Assembly (NCBI RefSeq): GCF_024171925.1
Contig: NZ_JAMTCO010000012.1
Coordinates: forward strand, 62,001-126,000
Direction: 5' to 3'
Length of the DNA: 64,000 nt
Origin: Actinokineospora diospyrosa
GTDB taxonomy: Bacteria > Actinomycetota > Actinomycetes > Mycobacteriales > Pseudonocardiaceae
A model generated the notes under the pieces. That model did no database searches. It had not been told where the DNA came from and saw only the letters and a program-made list of their open reading frames with translations. This document shows, one piece after another, positions 54,919 to 64,000 of the stretch. Made by a program: the position numbers and the translations under genes. Position 1 is the first letter of the stretch. Each line of letters starts with the position of its first letter.

Positions 54919-55721
54919 GCGACTTCGACACTGACCCGCGCCGCTTCGCCGACGAGGCCGCGAAAGCGCTTGCCGAGCGCACCGGGGCCCCCACCCACGA
55001 CCTCGCGCTGGTGCTGGGCTCCGGCTGGCGGCCCGCGGTCGAGCAGCTCGGCGCGCCGGAGGCCGAGGTGCCGATGGCGGAGCTGCCCGGGTTCCTCGCC
55101 CCGACCGTGCAGGGGCACGGCGGGACCATCCGGTCCATCGTGGTCGGCGACAAGCGGGTGCTGGTCCTGCTCGGCCGCACCCACGTGTACGAGGGCCACG
55201 GCGTCGCGCGGGCCGTGCACGGGGTGCGGACCGCGGCGGCGGCCGGGGTCAAGGCGGTCGTGCTGACCAACGCGGCGGGCTGCCTGATGGAGGGCGTCCA
55301 GGTCGGACAGCCGGTGGTGATCAGCGACCACCTCAACCTGACCGCCCGCTCCCCCCTGGTCGGCGCCGAGTTCGTCGACCTCACCGACCTGTACTCGCCG
55401 CGGCTGCGCGCGATCGCCAAGCAGATCGACCCGACGCTGCGCGAGGCCGTCTACGCCGGACTACCCGGGCCGCACTTCGAGACGCCCGCGGAGATCCACA
55501 TGCTGCGGGTGCTCGGCGCGGGCCTGGTCGGGATGTCCACGGTGCTGGAGGCGATCGCGCTGCGCGCCGCCGGGGTCGAGGTGTTCGGGCTCTCGCTGGT
55601 GACGAACCTGGCGGCCGGGATCACCGGGGAACCGCTCGACCACATCGAGGTGCTGGAGGCGGGCCGCAAGGCCGCGGAGGGGATGGGCGGGCTGCTGCGC
55701 GAGCTGGTCGTGCGCGCGTGA
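54915..55721 (+). CDS. punA: purine-nucleoside phosphorylase
   Basis: The 268-residue trimeric-type enzyme splits inosine and guanosine with phosphate. Its phosphate site is [13 protein letters not shown], the ribose region [10 protein letters not shown] is present, and [26 protein letters not shown] and [10 protein letters not shown] carry the base-binding residues. It matches deoD (Rv3307) in M. tuberculosis, upstream of pmmB in both. pmmB starts in the punA stop (4-base overlap). Confidence 0.95.
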   Translation: MSDFDTDPRRFADEAAKALAERTGAPTHDLALVLGSGWRPAVEQLGAPEAEVPMAELPGFLAPTVQGHGGTIRSIVVGDKRVLVLLGRTHVYEGHGVARAVHGVRTAAAAGVKAVVLTNAAGCLMEGVQVGQPVVISDHLNLTARSPLVGAEFVDLTDLYSPRLRAIAKQIDPTLREAVYAGLPGPHFETPAEIHMLRVLGAGLVGMSTVLEAIALRAAGVEVFGLSLVTNLAAGITGEPLDHIEVLEAGRKAAEGMGGLLRELVVRA

Positions 55722-57349
55722 CCCGGCTGACCCCGGACCTGCGCGACCGCGCCTTCCGCTGGATCGCCGACGACGTCGACCCCGCCGCGCGCGCGGAGCT
55801 GCAGCAGCTCGTCGCCCGGGCGATGGGCGGGGTGGCGGAAGCCGCCGAGGAGTTGGCGGACCGGATGGCCGGACCGCTGACCTTCGGTACGGCCGGTCTG
55901 CGCGGGCCGGTGCGGGCGGGGCCCAACGGGATGAACAGGTCCGTGGTCGTGCGGACGACGGCCGGGCTGGCGGCGTGGTTGGTGGCCGCCGGTCACGCGG
56001 GCGGGGTCGTGGTGGTCGGCCGGGACGCGCGGCACGGCTCCGAGGAGTTCTGCTCGGACGCCGCGGGGGTGTTGGCGGCGGCCGGGTTCGACGTGCGGGT
56101 GTTGCCGCACGCGCTGCCCACTCCGGTGCTGGCGTTCGCGACGCGGTCGCTGGGGGCGGTCGCGGGCGTGCAGATCACGGCGTCGCACAACCCCCCGGCA
56201 GACAACGGGTACAAGCTGTACGTGGACGGCGGCGCGCAGATCATCCCGCCCGCCGACCGCCAGATCGAGGCGGCGATCGCCGCGGTTGGTCCCGCCGTGT
56301 CGGTTCCCGTTTCCACCGCCTGGGTGGAAGTTGACCTACTGCAGTCCTATCTGGACAGCGTGGTCGTGCTGCCCCGGGGCACCGCCCGCACGCTCCGGGT
56401 CGCTGCGACGGCGTTGCACGGGGTCGGTGCGGGACCACTGGCGTTGGCGTTGCACGGCGCCGGGTTCACCGACTTGGCGCTGGTACCGGAGCAGTCAGTC
56501 CCCGACCCCGACTTCCCGACCGTCGGCTTCCCCAACCCGGAAGAACCGGGGGCGACGGACCTGCTGCTGGCCCGGGCGTCCGAAGTGGATGCCGACATCG
56601 CCATCGCGCTGGACCCGGACGCCGACCGGTGCGCGGTGGGGGTGCGCGACGGCGCGTGGCGGATGCTGACCGGCGACGAGACCGGCGCACTGCTGGGCGA
56701 GCACATCCTGTCCACCGGTTCAACGCCGAACCCGTTGGTCGCCAACACGATCGTCTCCTCGTCGCTGCTGAAGTCGATCGCCGAGTCCCACGGCGCCCGC
56801 TACGCGGCCACCCTGACCGGCTTCAAGTGGCTGATGCGCGCGGGCGAGGGCCTGGTCTACGCCTACGAAGAAGCCCTCGGCCACAGCGTCGACCCGGTGA
56901 ACGTCCGCGACAAGGACGGCATCTCCGCCGCGGTACTGCTGTGCGACCTGGCAGCGACCCTGCGCGCTTCCGGGCGGACGTTGCTCGACGCGCTCGACGA
57001 TCTCGCCTTGGCCCACGGCGTATTCCTGACCCGCCAGGTCTCGCTACGGGTGGCAGACCTGCCCCAAATCCCAGCGTTGATGTCCGCCCTCCGCGCGAAC
57101 CCCCCAGCTTCCTTCGCAGGCATCCCCGTGACCGCCGAAGACCTACGCCCAGAGGCAGACGTCCTCCGCTACACCGGCGACGGCGTCCGCGTCCTCGTCC
57201 GCCCATCCGGGACAGAGCCGAAGATCAAGGCATACCTCGAAACCTCCGCCCCGGCCGCCACCAGGGAAGACCTCCCCAACGCACGCACCGTCGCCACCCA
57301 ACGACTGGACGCGGTCGCCACCGAGATCGCCGCACTACTCGGGGCTTGA
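55718..57349 (+). CDS. pmmB: phosphomannomutase / phosphoglucomutase
   Basis: The 543-residue alpha-D-phosphohexomutase interconverts hexose-1- and -6-phosphates through a phosphoserine. The catalytic Ser is in [14 protein letters not shown], the magnesium loop is [11 protein letters not shown], the sugar loop is [13 protein letters not shown], and the phosphate site is [16 protein letters not shown]. Length fits the PmmB group (Rv3308). In some relatives the enzyme also handles ribose phosphate, which would suit its coupling to punA. Confidence 0.93.
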   Translation: MTRLTPDLRDRAFRWIADDVDPAARAELQQLVARAMGGVAEAAEELADRMAGPLTFGTAGLRGPVRAGPNGMNRSVVVRTTAGLAAWLVAAGHAGGVVVVGRDARHGSEEFCSDAAGVLAAAGFDVRVLPHALPTPVLAFATRSLGAVAGVQITASHNPPADNGYKLYVDGGAQIIPPADRQIEAAIAAVGPAVSVPVSTAWVEVDLLQSYLDSVVVLPRGTARTLRVAATALHGVGAGPLALALHGAGFTDLALVPEQSVPDPDFPTVGFPNPEEPGATDLLLARASEVDADIAIALDPDADRCAVGVRDGAWRMLTGDETGALLGEHILSTGSTPNPLVANTIVSSSLLKSIAESHGARYAATLTGFKWLMRAGEGLVYAYEEALGHSVDPVNVRDKDGISAAVLLCDLAATLRASGRTLLDALDDLALAHGVFLTRQVSLRVADLPQIPALMSALRANPPASFAGIPVTAEDLRPEADVLRYTGDGVRVLVRPSGTEPKIKAYLETSAPAATREDLPNARTVATQRLDAVATEIAALLGA

Positions 57350-57661
57350 TCCGCGCCAGGCAACGGGAAACACGCGCGCGATGTGGACTCCGTCACCATC
57401 GCATTCGGGCAGCAGGGGTTGCTCAGAGCGTGGTTGTTCATGGTGAACCGGTCAAGAAGGACTGGTAATCCCACCGAGAGCTGCGGGGTGACCCGGTATC
57501 CCGACCACCTCGTCGCACTGGTCCGGACCAGTAACTGTCCGAACCGGACGGAATACGCAGCGAGGTAACCGGGAAAAGGCGAAACGGCGGCTCGATCGGC
57601 AGCGATGCGGCGGTCATACGGCGGCTCGTGGATGAGCAGCCGGTTGAGGAGGTACCTACCC
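57350..57661. other. intergenic region upstream of the FG-GAP gene
   Basis: These 312 bases hold no gene that I can support. CGGCGGCTCG occurs twice near 57590 and 57620. The 3' end carries GAGGAGG for the next gene. No tRNA or structured RNA is recognisable. Confidence 0.45.
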
Positions 57662-59188
57662 ATGACCGCTCGTACCCGGGCGCTCGGAGTCCTCGCCGTG
57701 GTGGCGACGACGTTGACCCTGGCCGCGGTGCCCGCCGCCGCGGCGAACCCGATCACTTTCGCCCCGCGGGTGGACTACTCGACCGGCAACCACCCGGAGG
57801 CGGTCATCGACGCCGACCTCAACGGGGACGGCAAGCCCGACGTGATCACCGCTGACCGCTACGAGTGGCAGCTGACCGTGCTGCTGGGCACCGGCGCTGG
57901 CGCGCTCGGCCCGCGCACCACCGTCTACCCCGGCGACGAGCCGACCGCCCTGGCGACCGCCGACTTCAACGGCGACAAGAAGGCCGACGTCGCGGTCACC
58001 ACCGCCGGTTCGGTGTCGGTCCTGCTGGGCAACGGCGACGGCACTTTCGCCCCGCGCCAGGCGTTCCCGGTGAGCGCGGGCGCCGAGGGCATCGCCGCGG
58101 GCGACCTCAACGGCGACAAGAAGGCCGATGTCGTCATCAGCCGCCCCGAGGGCATCACCGTCCTCTTGGGCAACGGCGACGGCACCCTCGGCGCGGGCAC
58201 CGACCTGCTCGCGGGTGGCTACTCGCGCGGCGTCGTGCTGGCCGACTTCAACGGTGACGCCAAGACCGACATCGCGATCGGCGGGTTCTTCACCGGCACC
58301 GTCACCGTGTTCAAGGGCAACGGCGACGGCACCTTCGGCCTCCCGCTGCCGTTCCCGGCCAGCGTCAACCCGATCGACATCGCCGCGGGTGACTTCAACC
58401 GCGACGGCAAGCTGGACCTGACCACCGCCGACTACGGCCAGGGCACCGTCTCGGTCCTGCTCGGCAACGGTGACGGCACCTTCGGGCTGCCGACCGCCAA
58501 GCCGATCGGCCCGAACCCGTTCGGCGTCGCGGTGGCCGACCTGGACCTCGACGGCGACCCGGACCTCGCGGTCTCGCTCTCCGGCGCGGACAGCGTCACG
58601 GTCCTCAACAACGGCAACGGCACCTTCGAGCAGGCCGCCACCCTGGGCACCGGCACCGCGCCGACCGAGGTGCACGCCGCGGACCTCGACAGCGACAGCC
58701 GCGCGGACCTGATCACCACCAACCGCTACGCCGACGGCATCTCGGTGCTGCTCAACCGCACCACCAAGCCGGTCCCCCCGGCCAGCGACCTCGCGGTCTC
58801 GCTGCAGGCGTCGCCGAAGTTCGGCATCCTGGTGCCCGCGCTGCAGTACGCGATCACGGTCAAGAACGTCGGCCCGCAGGCGCTGACCTCCGGCACCGTC
58901 ACCGCGACCCTGCCCGCGCCGCTCGCCCCGGTCGCCGGTCCCGGCTGCTCCGTCACCGGTCGCACGGTGACCTGCCAGGTCGGCGCGCTCGCGGTCGGCG
59001 CGTCCACGGTGAAGACGTTCTCCGCGCCGCTGGCGCTGTTCACCATCGGCACGTTCAAGGTCACCGCGCAGCGGACCGCGAGCGTCCCGGCTGACCCGAA
59101 CCCGACCAACGACGTCGCCGCCCCGACCAGCTGCACCACGCTGGGCTTCATCCTGGCGATCTGCGGACCGACCCCCGGCGGTCTCTGA
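57662..59188 (+). CDS. secreted FG-GAP/VCBS beta-propeller protein with C-terminal Ig-like domain
   Basis: The 508-residue precursor has a signal peptide (cleavage near AAAANP). About seven FG-GAP/VCBS blades follow, each with a calcium-type loop such as DLNGDGKPDV, DFNGDKKADV and DFNRDGKLDL, and a VSVLLGNGDGTF strand pair. A C-terminal DUF11-type Ig-like domain (about 380-480) ends the protein. Such proteins bind calcium and sugars or proteins outside the cell. GAGGAGG lies upstream of ATG 57662. A double hairpin terminator follows. Confidence 0.9.
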   Translation: MTARTRALGVLAVVATTLTLAAVPAAAANPITFAPRVDYSTGNHPEAVIDADLNGDGKPDVITADRYEWQLTVLLGTGAGALGPRTTVYPGDEPTALATADFNGDKKADVAVTTAGSVSVLLGNGDGTFAPRQAFPVSAGAEGIAAGDLNGDKKADVVISRPEGITVLLGNGDGTLGAGTDLLAGGYSRGVVLADFNGDAKTDIAIGGFFTGTVTVFKGNGDGTFGLPLPFPASVNPIDIAAGDFNRDGKLDLTTADYGQGTVSVLLGNGDGTFGLPTAKPIGPNPFGVAVADLDLDGDPDLAVSLSGADSVTVLNNGNGTFEQAATLGTGTAPTEVHAADLDSDSRADLITTNRYADGISVLLNRTTKPVPPASDLAVSLQASPKFGILVPALQYAITVKNVGPQALTSGTVTATLPAPLAPVAGPGCSVTGRTVTCQVGALAVGASTVKTFSAPLALFTIGTFKVTAQRTASVPADPNPTNDVAAPTSCTTLGFILAICGPTPGGL

Positions 59189-59198
59189 CCGAGGACAT

Positions 59199-59232
59199 CC
59201 GTGGCCACCGGCCCCTCCTTCGGTGGCCACGG
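59199..59232 (+). terminator. first hairpin after the FG-GAP gene
   Basis: CCGTGGCCACCG (59199-59210) and CGGTGGCCACGG (59221-59232) are perfect complements with a 10-base loop. No T-run follows, so it probably protects the 3' end or acts with the next hairpin. Confidence 0.6.
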
Positions 59233-59243
59233 AGATGAACGGC

Positions 59244-59295
59244 GTTCCGCCGCGGTGATGCCCCCACCGCGGCGGAACCCGTTCCTTTTTGTTTT
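59244..59295 (+). terminator. intrinsic terminator
   Basis: GTTCCGCCGCGGTG (59244-59257) pairs perfectly with CACCGCGGCGGAAC (59265-59278). CCGTTCCTTTTTGTTTT follows. It ends the FG-GAP gene and stands 29 bases from the end of the convergent aldo/keto reductase operon. Confidence 0.9.
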
Positions 59296-59323
59296 GTGGA
59301 CCTCTAACCGCCCGCTGTGACCG

Positions 59324-60346
<1,023 letters not shown>

Positions 60347-60357
60347 AGTGGATCTCC

Positions 60358-61334
<977 letters not shown>

Positions 61335-61338
<4 letters not shown>

Positions 61339-61721
61339 GCCGAGGCCTCCTGGATGTGCTCGGCGCCGATGCACCGCTCGTAGTTGTCGATCTTGTAGTC
61401 CAGCACGCCCAGGCAGGAGCGCAGCTCGTCGATGCGCGTGCGGACGTCCTGGCGGTGCCGCTCGAGGATGCGTTTGCGCTGGCCGAAGGTGGCGACGCCC
61501 TGGTGGCGGAGCCGGGCGTACTCGCGCATGAGCTTGATCGGCATGCCCGTGGTGCGCAGCCGGGTCAGGAAGACCAGCCAGGCCAGGTCGTCATCGGAGT
61601 AGGCGCGCCTGCCACCGGAGTCGCGCGCGGGCGGGTCGATGAGCTCGATGCGCTCGTAGTAGCGGAGGGTGTCGATCGAGAGCCCACTGCGGTGGGCGGC
61701 CTCGGCGATCGCGTACGTCAC
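61335..61721 (-). CDS. MerR-family regulator of the aldo/keto reductase operon
   Basis: The 128-residue protein has the MerR winged helix ([20 protein letters not shown], then [19 protein letters not shown]) and a long dimerisation helix with [20 protein letters not shown]. It ends [13 protein letters not shown], where one Cys could sense an electrophile. It starts at GTG 61721, directly behind a MerR-type promoter, so translation is probably leaderless. It should control itself and both reductases. Confidence 0.93.
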
Positions 61722-61722
61722 C

Positions 61723-61760
61723 CGACGACCGTAGAAGCTGGAGTGCACTCCAGGTCAACC
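61723..61760 (-). promoter_or_regulatory. MerR-type promoter with 19-base spacer and palindromic operator
   Basis: On the minus strand -35 TTGACC and -10 TACGGT are 19 bases apart, the long spacer typical of MerR-activated promoters. The perfect 16-base palindrome CTGGAGTGCACTCCAG (61738-61753) lies between them. The -10 ends about 7 bases before GTG 61721. Confidence 0.85.
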
Positions 61761-61783
61761 CGGTTCACCGGTATTCCGCGTGC

Positions 61784-62164
61784 TCAGGACTTCGGCAGCG
61801 CCCACGCCCGCAGGTGCGCGGCCATTTTCGGCACCTCGACCGCGCCCCGGCCGACCTCGCGCACCAACTCCAGCGCCGCGTCGGTCTCGGCGTCGATCCA
61901 CCAGCCGTTGAGGTCGCACATCGTGACCGCGGCGACCCAGCCCAACCGCCAGTTGCCCTGGGCGAGCGGGCGGCTGCGCACCACCGAGTCCAGCAGCGCG
62001 GCCGCCTTGAGCCAGAGCGTGTCGTAGGCCTCGACGCCGAGCACGGTGGCCTGGGGCCGGTGCGCCGCGGAGTCGAGCAGCCCGAGGTCGCGCACCACCA
62101 GGTCACCCCCGGTCACGGCGGCGGCGAGCACCAACAGGTCACTGGCGTCGAGGTAGGCGGTCAC
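61784..62164 (-). CDS. Doc/Fic-type toxin with altered Fic motif
   Basis: The 126-residue protein is of the death-on-curing type. It matches Doc in RPQATVLGVEAYDTLWLKAA and LLDSVVR, with the Fic loop following. Where active Fic/Doc proteins have H-x-F/L-x-D/A-G/A-N-K/x-R, this one reads SRPLAQGNWRLGW: the catalytic His is replaced by Arg, while Gly-Asn and Arg remain. It may have lost or changed activity. GTG 62164 starts 10 bases after the antitoxin stop. Confidence 0.8.
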   Translation of the reverse strand: MTAYLDASDLLVLAAAVTGGDLVVRDLGLLDSAAHRPQATVLGVEAYDTLWLKAAALLDSVVRSRPLAQGNWRLGWVAAVTMCDLNGWWIDAETDAALELVREVGRGAVEVPKMAAHLRAWALPKS

Positions 62165-62174
62165 CCGGAGATGA

Positions 62175-62381
62175 TCACACGGGGTCCATCCGGTCGAGCA
62201 GGCCGCGGTAGCGCGGCAGCACCCGGCCGAGCACCTCGTCGAGCTGCTCCTGCTTGTGCAACCTGGCCCACCGGTCGGCCAGCGCCAGGCGCAGGACCTC
62301 CTGCTTGGAGCGGCCCTCGACCTCGGCCAACTCGTCCAGCCTGGCGTTGTCTTCCTCGGTCAACCGCAAGGTCATCGCCAT
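62175..62381 (-). CDS. ribbon-helix-helix antitoxin
   Basis: The 68-residue protein has the RHH fold: MTLRLTEEDNARLDELAEVE forms the strand and first helix, and GRSKQEVLRLALADRW the second. The basic C-terminal helix would hold the toxin. It is paired with the Doc-like gene downstream. ATG 62381 or the ATG at 62375 are possible starts. The palindromes just upstream are the likely autoregulatory operator. Confidence 0.85.
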   Translation of the reverse strand: MAMTLRLTEEDNARLDELAEVEGRSKQEVLRLALADRWARLHKQEQLDEVLGRVLPRYRGLLDRMDPV

Positions 62382-62408
62382 GGTTGGCCATGGTACCACC
62401 GTGGTACC
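62379..62408. promoter_or_regulatory. palindromes at the antitoxin start, likely operator
   Basis: GGTACCAC and GTGGTACC (62392-62408) are inverted copies around a single C. CCATGG occurs twice next to them as CCATGGTTGGCCATGG (62379-62394). The positions over the start codon fit autoregulation by an RHH antitoxin. Confidence 0.6.
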
Positions 62409-62445
62409 ACTCGCGACAGCGTCCCGTGACAGTGTTATGGAACGC

Positions 62446-62451
62446 TAGACT
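62446..62451 (+). promoter_or_regulatory. -10 hexamer TAGACT of the TetR gene
   Basis: TAGACT ends 6 bases before GTG 62458. The region between here and the antitoxin operator is the shared divergent promoter region. Confidence 0.45.
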
Positions 62452-62457
62452 CCTCCG

Positions 62458-63057
62458 GTGCCCAGACCCAGGACACACGACGAGGCGCTCCGAGTCCGCC
62501 TGCTCGACCGCGCGGGTGAACTCATCGCCGCCGAAGGTGCCACCGCCCTCAGCCTGCGCCGCCTAGCCGCCGACGCGGGCACCTCAACCACCGCCGTCTA
62601 CTCCCTCTTCGGCGGTAAACCAGGCTTGGTCCGAGAGCTCTACGTAGAGGCTTTCCACCGCCTCGGCACCCGCCTGCGCGCTGTACCTATGACAGGTAGG
62701 CCCGCCGAGGACTTGGTACTACTGGGGGTGGCCTATCGCGAAAGCGCGCTTGCCGACCCGCACCTGTACGGAGTGATGTTCGGCGGGGCGATCCCAGGCT
62801 TCGAACCAGACGATGAGGCCACCTCGCACTCCCGCGCTGCTCTCGCACCGTTGCTAGAGGTGATCGCGGCCGGGGTGGAGACGGGCGTGTTCCTCGACTC
62901 CGGCGGCACGATGGCGGTGGGGTGCTGGGGAATCGTCCACGGACTGGTGTCGCTGGAACTGCTGGGGAACCTACCCCCGGGCATGGACGTGGCCGCGACC
63001 TACGAGCGCTCGCTGCGCGCCAACACCGCTGGTTGGTTGAACCGCGCTTCTGGGTGA
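62458..63057 (+). CDS. TetR/AcrR-family transcriptional regulator
   Basis: The 199-residue protein has an N-terminal helix-turn-helix, ALSLRRLAADAGTSTTAVYS followed by LFGGKPGLVRELY. The C-terminal ligand-binding domain resembles the WHG type, with YRESALADPHLYGVMFGGAIP. The ligand and targets are unknown. It is divergent from the toxin-antitoxin module, and an effect on that module is possible only by position. Module copy F follows it. Confidence 0.9.
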   Translation: MPRPRTHDEALRVRLLDRAGELIAAEGATALSLRRLAADAGTSTTAVYSLFGGKPGLVRELYVEAFHRLGTRLRAVPMTGRPAEDLVLLGVAYRESALADPHLYGVMFGGAIPGFEPDDEATSHSRAALAPLLEVIAAGVETGVFLDSGGTMAVGCWGIVHGLVSLELLGNLPPGMDVAATYERSLRANTAGWLNRASG

Positions 63058-63089
63058 ACCTTCTCGACCCGCGCCCGTGTTGCCCAGGT

Positions 63090-63225
63090 GGCCGTTATCC
63101 ACAACCTCCCCGGCTATCCACAGCTTTTCGCGAACCCCCGCCGCGCCCCAGGGACCGGGTAGACTGGCACCGGGGACGCCCCCCGTGGTGTGGTGGGGGG
63201 CGGGGCCAGCGGGGAGGGCCTCCGG
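63090..63225 (+). repeat. structured interspersed module, degenerate copy F
   Basis: TTATCCACA (63095-63103) and CTATCCACA (63114-63122) are two boxes 19 bases apart. The core GGTAGACTGGCACCGGGGAC (63157-63176) and a run of CGCCCCCCG follow, and the bases after it are G-rich as in other copies. The palindrome and the long inverted repeat are lost. It is the only copy with two boxes. Confidence 0.65.
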
Positions 63226-63253
63226 AATCGGGTCGAGGGCGGTGGGGGCTGGT

Positions 63254-63877
63254 CTAGACCGCGCCGTACTGGCGGTCGCCCGCGTCGCCGAGGCCGGGGA
63301 CGATGAAGCCGGAGTCGTTGAGGCGTTCGTCGATGCTGGCGGTGACCAGGCGGACGGGCAGGTTGGCTGCGGCGAGGTGCTCGATGCCCTCGGGGGCGGC
63401 GAGGGCGCAGATGGCGGTGACGTCAGTGGCGCCGCGGTCGGTGAGCAGGCGGATGGTGTGGACCATTGAGCCGCCGGTGGCGAGCATCGGGTCGAGGACG
63501 AAGACCGGGCGGTCGGAGAGGTCCTCGGGCAGCGACTCCATGTACGGGGTCGGCTTGAGGGTGTGCTCGTCGCGGGCGAGGCCGACGAAGCCCATCTGGG
63601 CGTCGGGGATGAGCTTGTGCGCCTGGTCGGCCATGCCGAGCCCGGCGCGCAGGACCGGCACCAGCAGCGGCGGGTTCGCCAGCCAGAAGCCGTCGGTGCG
63701 GGCGACCGGGGTGTGGATGCGCTCGGTGCGCAGCGGCGCGTGCCGGGTGGCCTCGTAGGTCAGCATCACGGTCAGCTCGTGCAGCGCGGCCCGGAAGGTG
63801 GCGCTGTCGGTCCGCGCGTCGCGCATGACGGTGAGCCTGGCCTTGGCCAGCGGGTGGTCGACGGTGAGCACGTCCAT
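63254..63877 (-). CDS. upp: uracil phosphoribosyltransferase
   Basis: The 207-residue enzyme makes UMP from uracil and PRPP in salvage. [20 protein letters not shown] carries the conserved loop, [18 protein letters not shown] the PRPP-binding motif, and the C-terminal part has [22 protein letters not shown], which binds uracil. It matches Rv3309c. A TACCGT hexamer lies 8 bases before ATG 63877, in line with a leaderless transcript. Confidence 0.96.
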   Translation of the reverse strand: MDVLTVDHPLAKARLTVMRDARTDSATFRAALHELTVMLTYEATRHAPLRTERIHTPVARTDGFWLANPPLLVPVLRAGLGMADQAHKLIPDAQMGFVGLARDEHTLKPTPYMESLPEDLSDRPVFVLDPMLATGGSMVHTIRLLTDRGATDVTAICALAAPEGIEHLAAANLPVRLVTASIDERLNDSGFIVPGLGDAGDRQYGAV

Positions 63878-63885
63878 GGCCGGAC

Positions 63886-63891
63886 ACGGTA
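63886..63891 (-). promoter_or_regulatory. -10 hexamer TACCGT of upp
   Basis: On the minus strand TACCGT ends 8 bases before ATG 63877. Confidence 0.45.
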
Positions 63892-63946
63892 GACCGGTCC
63901 GCTTATTCGCTGGTGGCGGCGTGCCCCTATCGGGGGTGGGTGGCGC

Positions 63947-63952
63947 TACCCT
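63947..63952 (+). promoter_or_regulatory. -10 hexamer TACCCT of the last gene
   Basis: TACCCT ends 7 bases before GTG 63960, another case of the leaderless pattern. Confidence 0.4.
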
Positions 63953-63959
63953 CGTCTCC

Positions 63960-64000
63960 GTGAGTGAGCAACCGCACCTGCCCGGACCGCAAGAGATGCG
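63960..64000 (+). CDS. start of an unidentified gene (partial)
   Basis: From GTG 63960 the frame reads [13 protein letters not shown] and leaves the window. The close -10 hexamer supports the start. Thirteen residues are too few to name a family. Confidence 0.45.
   Translation, partial: MSEQPHLPGPQEM

Noticed and set aside
57383-57568. A 61-residue open frame before the FG-GAP gene
   Set aside because: No ribosome binding site, no recognisable pattern, and weak codon bias. It is treated as intergenic.

Overview
The window is high-GC actinobacterial chromosome, most likely from the Pseudonocardiaceae (an Actinokineospora, Saccharothrix or Actinosynnema type of organism). The reasons are the strongly GC-biased codons, many GTG and some TTG starts, a WXG100/PE/PPE/EspG type VII secretion gene set, a SARP regulator, and a core gene order that I recall from Mycobacterium tuberculosis Rv3277 to Rv3309c: GtrA, PH-domain protein, birA, accD5, accE5, maf, accA3, glpD, lpdA, a gamma-glutamylcyclotransferase-like gene, an M20 amidohydrolase, punA, pmmB, upp. 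Accessory blocks interrupt this backbone.

Layout. 1-1279 is C-rich non-coding DNA with two copies of a structured repeat. 1280-7147 holds a degenerate GGDEF-like gene divergent from a membrane-tethered sigma factor, then GtrA and a two-component system. 7181-11410 holds hisN and a minus-strand type VII toxin operon (YbaB-like, WXG100, CpnT-like TNT toxin, probable immunity protein). 11769-16171 holds HMG-CoA lyase, a PH-domain membrane protein, birA, accD5 and accE5. 16276-20661 holds a TPR protein, a drug-efflux MFS transporter and a secreted S15 peptidase. 20662-22409 is a repeat desert before maf. A DctA-type symporter, a secreted protein, accA3, a DUF1707 protein, a second repeat desert (27847-28830) and a GNAT gene follow. 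29543-32058 is an orphan PE-like/PPE/EspG unit. glpD is divergent from glpFK. lpdA, a tiny zinc-ribbon gene, the cyclotransferase-like gene, an AMIN-like secreted protein and a large SARP come next. 43037-43991 holds a long inverted repeat and four DnaA boxes. The last third has an amidohydrolase, meaB-mutB-mutA, a Ser/Thr kinase, a MerR/ABA4-like cassette, punA-pmmB, an FG-GAP protein, a MerR-aldo/keto reductase operon, an RHH-Doc module, a TetR gene and upp.

How the genes work together. accA3, accD5, accE5, birA, mutA, mutB and meaB cover biotin-dependent carboxylation of propionyl-CoA and its conversion to succinyl-CoA. HMG-CoA lyase adds leucine breakdown. glpF, glpK and glpD form a glycerol uptake route. 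punA, pmmB and upp serve nucleotide and sugar-phosphate metabolism.

The least explained material is non-coding. A roughly 140-bp module carries a DnaA-box palindrome and several competing inverted repeats. It occurs six times, usually followed by strand-biased tandem repeats and then by a gene in the same orientation. A 153-bp duplication carries four DnaA boxes with conserved spacing. A 145-bp hairpin element looks like a MITE. Many genes also have a TANNNT hexamer 6-8 bases before the start codon, which suggests leaderless transcripts.
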